Position numbers and translations under genes: made by a program. From the NCBI GenBank assembly GCA_019426215.1, contig CM033402.1:27253102-27317101 (forward strand): 64,000 bases of DNA, written 5' to 3'. Below, in pieces: positions 59,270-64,000 of this stretch. How positions within the stretch are numbered: the first letter of the stretch is position 1; the number at the start of each line of letters is the position of its first letter. Below the pieces are notes generated by a model. It was not told the origin of the DNA. It was given only the letters and a program-made list of their open reading frames with translations, and searched no databases. Origin of the DNA: Buddleja alternifolia. Taxonomy: Eukaryota > Streptophyta > Magnoliopsida > Lamiales > Scrophulariaceae.

Positions 59270-60753
59270 TGATAAGTGCAATATTTATATATTTTATTAC
59301 CTCTATCTTTAGCATTTTATTGTGATTATATGGCCATTGGAACTGATTTTATCTCATTTTGTGATTTGGGCAAGAGTTGAAGTGCAAAATATCAATTTCA
59401 ATCAAAATGACAGATTTGGCGATGTTTCGGAAATATTAATATATCTGGAGATGCAGACATTAGTTTCTATTGAATTTTATCTAGTTGGAAAGCTAAGACA
59501 AAGGCCTATATTTCTTATGAAGAAGTCCAGACCCAGTTCGGAAGTTAAAGGGCTCGAAAGTGTTGAAGAATTTAATGAAGATTTCTGTTCTGGATTGGAC
59601 TGGAATGCGCAGCTTTGGTGAAAACTTCATAACTAGAGTTATGTGTCTTGGATTCAGTCAAGGCCAGTTGGAAATGAAAGCTAACACATAAAGCTACAAA
59701 TGTCTAGAAGGAGTCAAAGTCAGATTCGATGAATTAGAGGTGACAAATCAGAATGTAATGGGAAGAATATATTCTCCATGCTTTGATGTTAAAGAGAAGA
59801 ATATATTCTCCATGCTTTGATGTTAAAGGGAAGAATATATTCTCCATTTCTTGATAAAGGAAGAGAGAATATATTCTCTCTATGATTATGTCATCTTTTC
59901 ATTGCCTATATATATGTCTTGCAAGAGTTGAAGAAGAACAACAAAAACAAGAAGAAAACAAAGAGAAGAGAGTTAGAAAAAATAGTATTTTCAAGTTTTA
60001 TGCTTACAATTATGAGTAGCTAAGTTTTTATTTCAATTCAAGGGAGTTCATTTTGATTCACATGTTGTGAGACACGGAGCTTCATCTATCTATCTACGGT
60101 TTGATTATCTTTTGTTTCTTATTCTTAATGTTCATGCTTGTTTAGATAATAATCTAAGGTGCACATTAGTTGATTATCTATTACAATCTATTGCTAACAA
60201 ATCTTCATAATCCGTAATTGTTATGTTTGATTTGTGCATGTAGCAATTAGGTTTTCATGATTAGGATCCCAATTTTCGTTGATAACCTAAGGGAAACATT
60301 AGAGTAAATTAAATAGTTGGCGCTTGCTTAAACTATTGTTTATTCTTAGTCACTTCTAATTCGTTATGCTATTATAAACATGATTAGGATTGCTTAATAC
60401 CGAGTTAGTTGATAATAAGAATTTAACCGGGTGCTGGGCTTTGGTTAATGATATACGGAAGTTAATAGGGATATAAATAGCTGGTTATTTATGTTCTTGG
60501 CTAAGTAATCAAAGAATAGATAGTATTTTAGGTGTGTATGATCAACTTGAATTGAAGAACGAACTATCCTTGAATCGATGCTTTACATTTATTGAACTTC
60601 CTATTTAATTCCTGTCATTATTAATTTATCAAACAAACCTCCCCATTGAATATTATTTTGATCAACCAATCTCTAGGGTTCGACCTGGACTTACGAGTAC
60701 TACAAATTCTTGTGAGAACAGTAATTATATTTTGGTGCATTCGACACGTACCA
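59270..60753 (+). repeat. 5' LTR of G5 (1484 bp)
   Basis: Begins TGATAAGTGC and ends CGTACCA. A TATA-like CTATATATATG lies at about 59906-59916. Directly upstream is the 34-bp repeat array. The frames 59322-59621 and 60646-60855 are not convincing genes. Confidence 0.85.
59762..59885 (+). repeat. 34-bp tandem array with AGAATATATTCT palindromes
   Basis: The perfect 12-base palindrome AGAATATATTCT starts at 59764, 59798, 59832 and 59866, exactly 34 bases apart. The first two units also share CCATGCTTTGATGTTAAAG. The fourth lies about 30 bases before the TATA-like element. Confidence 0.93.
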
Positions 60754-60758
60754 AATTT

Positions 60759-60776
60759 TGGCGCCGTTGCCGGGGA
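60759..60776 (+). other. Primer-binding site of G5
   Basis: TGGCGCCGTTGCCGGGGA, the Athila/Tat-type site, five bases after the LTR end. Confidence 0.92.
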
Positions 60777-61139
60777 TTGGTTTTCAGTCAAAATCTTATT
60801 TTATTCTAATTATTATTGTAATATATATAGGGTGTTAGATTTATATATTTCTTAGTTTTAAGTTTTATTGACTAGTTTGTGCATTGAAAAAAAAAACAAA
60901 AAAACAAAAAAAACACTGTTTTTCGAATTCGGCCACGAACTCTATATTAATTTTGAAGGAAATGTCGTTTTAAAAACAACTCAGTATACTTTTGTATGCT
61001 GAGCACTAGCCTCTCGGGCCCAAATTCCATCGTTTACTAGTTGTTTTTTTGCGTTTTTGTGTTTTCAGTCGGTTTTTAAGTTTTATTTTTTTTTTGTTTT
61101 CGATATTTCTATACTTTACCTTGTTAGTTTTTGTGTTTT
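60777..61139 (+). other. G5 leader
   Basis: Untranslated leader between primer-binding site and gag. It has an A-rich run near 60888-60915 and T-rich runs near 61086-61097. No gene. Confidence 0.7.
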
Positions 61140-63341
61140 ATGACCTCTAAGAGCCAGGAAATTGATCCAGAGATTGAAAGAACGTTCCACAGATTAAGAA
61201 GAGAGGCTAAACGGGCAATTGAAGAGCAAAACTCAATACCGAAACAGTCAATCCCTTCTCCAAAGAGAAGCACCGAATCTCTGCACCTGTTTTCAAGTGA
61301 TTCAGACGAAGAGGAAGTCATGGCAGCCAACAATAGGACTCTAAAGGAGTTGGCTGCTCCAAATTTTAATCAACAACCTTTATGCATTGAATACGCTACT
61401 TTAGATGTTGCTTTTGAATTGAAATCTGGATTGATTCACTTATTACCTAAATTTCGTGGTCTTACAGGAGAGGATCCAAATAAACATCTGAAGGAGTTCC
61501 ATGTTGTTTGTTCAAGCATGAGACCAACTGGAGTGTCCGAGGAGCAGATTAAATTGAGAGCTTTTCCATTCTCCTTAGCTGATGATGCAAAGGATTGGCT
61601 CTATTATTTACCATCGGGGACGATAACAACATGGAATGAAGTGAAGAGGCTGTTTTTGGAAAAGTACTTCCCAGCTTCAAGGGCTGCCAACATAAGGAAA
61701 GAAATTTGTGGCATAAGGCAGTACAATGAAGAGTCATTATACGAATACTGGGAGCGTTTTAAGAAGTTGTGTGCAAGCTGCCCCCACCACCAAATAAGTG
61801 AGCAATTGTTAATTCAATATTTTGATGAAGGCTTATTGTATATGGACAGGAACATGATTGATGCAGCGAGTGGAGGAGCGTTAGTAGATAAAACCCCCAC
61901 AGCTGCCAGAAATTTGATTTCCAATATGGCGGCAAATTCACAGCAATTTGGCATGAGGTTGAACCACACACCTAAAGCAGTTAATGAGGTAAGTACATCT
62001 AACCTTGAGCATCAAATTTCTGAGTTAACGTCATTAGTTCGTCAGATGGCGGTAGGAAATATGCAAGTAGCGAAGGTATGTGGTATTTGTTCAGTTACAG
62101 GACACTCCACTGATGCGTGTCCTACATTGCAAGAAGAAACGAACCAGCAAGCCAATGCCATTGGAGGATTCCCAGGTCAGCAACAAAGAAAGTACGATCC
62201 TTATTCCAATTCATACAATCCAGGCTGGCGAGATCACCCCAATCTCAGTTATGGAAATCAAGTTGGACAAAATCGTTATCAAAATTCTTTCCAGCCTCGA
62301 CAGCAACATCAAACGAATCAATCTTTGAATTCAGGTATGGCTTTAGATGAAATTGTTAAAGCTCTCGCTAACAATACCCAACAATTTCAACAGGAAACAA
62401 GAAACAACATCCAAAATTTAGAGAAACAGATAAGTCAGTTAGCAACTTCGATGAGCAAGATGGAAGCTCAAGGTTCGGGCAAATTACCCTCCCAAACAAT
62501 CATAAATCCTAGAGAGAATGCCAGTGTAGTAACTTTGCGGAGTGGAAAAGAAATTCAGAGCCCAACTCAAAGTGTGCCGGAAGAAGAAAAATCCACAGAA
62601 GCTAAAATTAGTCTCGAAGCTCCTAAGGTAAGTTTTCCTTCAAACATGCATAATTCCACTAACACTGTTCCTGTTTCCATCCCCTTTCCGAGCAGGTTAA
62701 GTAAATCCAAGAAACAAAATGAAGAGAAGGAGATATTGGAGACATTCAGGAAGGTAGCAGTAAACATTCCACTGCTTGATGCTATTAGTCAGATTCCGAG
62801 ATATGCAAAATTCCTTAAGGAACTATGCACCACGAAGAGGAAGCTACGAGGAGACGAAAAGATTAAAGTGGATGAAAATGTGTCTGCAATAATCCAGCGA
62901 AAACTGCCACCTAAGTGTAAGGATCCAGGTACGTTTACTATCCCTTGTGTGATTGGTAATAATAGATTTGAACGTGCCATGTTAGATTTAGGTGCATCAA
63001 TTAACGTCATGCCTTATTCAATTTATGCATCTCTTAATTTGGATCCCTTGAAACAAACTGGTGTTATTATACAATTGGCGGATCGATCTAATGCATACCC
63101 CGAGGGGGTGCTTGAGGATGTGTTAGTGCAGGTGAATGAATTAATCTTTCCATCTGATTTTTACGTTCTGAATATGGAAGATAATGGATCCCCAAATCCA
63201 GCCCCGATCCTCCTAGGACGCCCCTTCCTCAAAACAGCAAGAACAAAGATTGATGCTCATGATGGCACTTTATCAATGGAGTTCGATGGGCAGATTGTCA
63301 AATTTAGCATATTCGAATCCATGAGGTATCCCCTGATGTGA
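61140..63341 (+). CDS. gag: G5 Gag-protease polyprotein
   Basis: An open frame of 733 residues from the ATG at 61140 (MTSKSQEIDPEIERTF). The retrotransposon-gag core is clear (FRGLTGEDPNKHLKEFH, FPFSLADDAKDWLYYLP, TWNEVKRLFLEKYFPASR). A CCHC knuckle (CGICSVTGHSTDAC) starts at residue 314. Gln/Asn-rich sequence and VVTLRSGKEI follow. The protease active site is at 616 (DLGAS, Leu in place of the usual Thr/Ser) and ILLGRPFLKTARTKID is near the end. The frame stops at 63341 and pol continues in another frame that overlaps by four bases (ATGA type), probably a decay frameshift because Athila/Tat elements usually carry one Gag-Pol frame. Confidence 0.92.
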   Translation: MTSKSQEIDPEIERTFHRLRREAKRAIEEQNSIPKQSIPSPKRSTESLHLFSSDSDEEEVMAANNRTLKELAAPNFNQQPLCIEYATLDVAFELKSGLIHLLPKFRGLTGEDPNKHLKEFHVVCSSMRPTGVSEEQIKLRAFPFSLADDAKDWLYYLPSGTITTWNEVKRLFLEKYFPASRAANIRKEICGIRQYNEESLYEYWERFKKLCASCPHHQISEQLLIQYFDEGLLYMDRNMIDAASGGALVDKTPTAARNLISNMAANSQQFGMRLNHTPKAVNEVSTSNLEHQISELTSLVRQMAVGNMQVAKVCGICSVTGHSTDACPTLQEETNQQANAIGGFPGQQQRKYDPYSNSYNPGWRDHPNLSYGNQVGQNRYQNSFQPRQQHQTNQSLNSGMALDEIVKALANNTQQFQQETRNNIQNLEKQISQLATSMSKMEAQGSGKLPSQTIINPRENASVVTLRSGKEIQSPTQSVPEEEKSTEAKISLEAPKVSFPSNMHNSTNTVPVSIPFPSRLSKSKKQNEEKEILETFRKVAVNIPLLDAISQIPRYAKFLKELCTTKRKLRGDEKIKVDENVSAIIQRKLPPKCKDPGTFTIPCVIGNNRFERAMLDLGASINVMPYSIYASLNLDPLKQTGVIIQLADRSNAYPEGVLEDVLVQVNELIFPSDFYVLNMEDNGSPNPAPILLGRPFLKTARTKIDAHDGTLSMEFDGQIVKFSIFESMRYPLM

Positions 63342-64000
63342 ATTCAGTTTATTCTATTGATATTATTGATGTGTTAGCCCAGGAGGTTTTTGAGAAAAAT
63401 CAAGTGGATGCATTGGAAGTAGTACTCAGTCATGGTTTATGGCAATTCAGGGAACATCTGAATTTTAGTGATGAAGTTGAAGAGATGATTATGGCTTTGC
63501 AGTCCTTACCACCAGCCCCTAGCAGGTATAATGTGTCAAAAATTGAGTTATCATTTAATCACACAAAATTGTTGCCATCTGTGTTGCAGGCACCGAGTTT
63601 AGAACTTAAGCCCTTACCCGAGCATTTGAAGTATGTGTACTTAGGGGAAACCGAGACCTTGCCAGTCATAATTGCAAAGAATCTGACTACGGTGCAAGAG
63701 GAAAGACTCGTTAGGATGCTTCGAGATCATAAGACAACAATTGGATAGACTATAGCAGACATCAAGGGAATTAGTCCTTCCATGTGCATGCACCGGATTT
63801 TGTTAGAGGATGACTCAAAACCAAGCAGAGAGGCTCAAAGGAGGTTGAATCCATTGATGATGGATGTAGTAAAGAAAGAAATCCTAAAGTTGTTGGATGT
63901 AGGAATTATTTACCCAATTTCAGACAGCAAGTGGGTCAGTCCTGTTCAGGTTGTACCAAAAAAATTTGGAGTGACGGTAGTGCAGAACCAGAATAATGAG
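63338..64000 (+). pseudogene. pol: G5 pol: linker and start of reverse transcriptase
   Basis: The frame from 63338 has the pre-RT linker (LELKPLPEHLKYVYLGE, then TLPVIIAKNLT). A TAG at 63746-63748 replaces the Trp usually seen in the IGWTIADI block. It continues in frame with DIKGISPSMCMHRILLE and the RT start (VVKKEILKLLDVGIIYPISD, SKWVSPVQVVPKK) to the window edge. The catalytic motif lies beyond the window. Confidence 0.9.

Larger units (their letters stand above)
59270..64000 (+). mobile_element. G5, Athila/Tat-like gypsy element, 5' part
   Basis: A plus-strand element with LTR, GGCGCC-type primer-binding site, gag-protease and the start of RT, running off the right edge. It interrupts Copia-E. 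The five bases before the LTR are AATAC; the matching copy is outside the window. It differs clearly from G1 and the array in LTR and gag and belongs to a different subfamily. Confidence 0.9.

Overview
This 64 kb window is plant nuclear DNA made almost entirely of retrotransposons. I found no host gene, rRNA, tRNA or CRISPR array. The evidence is long LTRs with TG...CA ends, primer-binding sites for initiator tRNA-Met (TGGTATCAGAGC, copia) and for the Athila/Tat-type GGCGCC site (gypsy), polypurine tracts, gag/protease/integrase/RT/RNase H motifs and 5-bp target duplications. AT-rich intergenic sequence, MITEs and a hAT derivative fit an angiosperm, probably a eudicot. I cannot name the species.

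Left nest (1-19925). The outer element is Copia-B (minus strand, 9776-19925). Its gag is cut by a solo LTR (13115-15199) with a perfect ATTAG duplication. Its leader carries a hAT-like element (15722-16442) and its 5' LTR a MITE (18938-19323). Its RNase H region is cut by gypsy G1 (3909-9775), which has lost RT and RNase H. G1 is in turn cut by Copia-A (1-3908, running off the left edge).

Middle (19926-37051). A short Sirevirus-type gag remnant, a small MITE-like element and a long inverted-repeat element precede S1. S1 is a nearly complete 14.3-kb Sirevirus-like copia element (22770-37051, minus strand) with near-identical LTRs, gag, pol and a very large third ORF (about 1300 aa) in the envelope position.

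Right nest (37052-64000). A 5' LTR plus leader (Copia-D) abuts a minus-strand copia fragment (Copia-C). Copia-C pol is split by a 12.4-kb tandem gypsy array, LTR-internal-LTR-internal-LTR, with one imperfect target duplication at its outer ends. Both internal regions carry gag and protease but no RT, RNase H or integrase. Copia-C gag then meets, head to tail on opposite strands, the end of a plus-strand pol. An LTR there (54513-56123) has a polypurine tract on its left and a primer-binding site on its right. The following plus-strand copia (Copia-E) is cut in its protease/pre-integrase region by G5, a plus-strand Athila/Tat-like element that leaves the window inside RT.

As a functional set: the only extensive open pol is that of S1, and even S1 has frame breaks at gag. 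The gypsy array keeps cis signals and gag-protease, so it would depend on polymerase supplied in trans. The most unusual features are the S1 third ORF, a GC-rich palindrome module shared by LTR, gag linker and 3' region of the gypsy family, the dense ACGCTT/AAGCG motif across S1, and an exactly 34-bp-spaced palindrome array upstream of the G5 TATA box.
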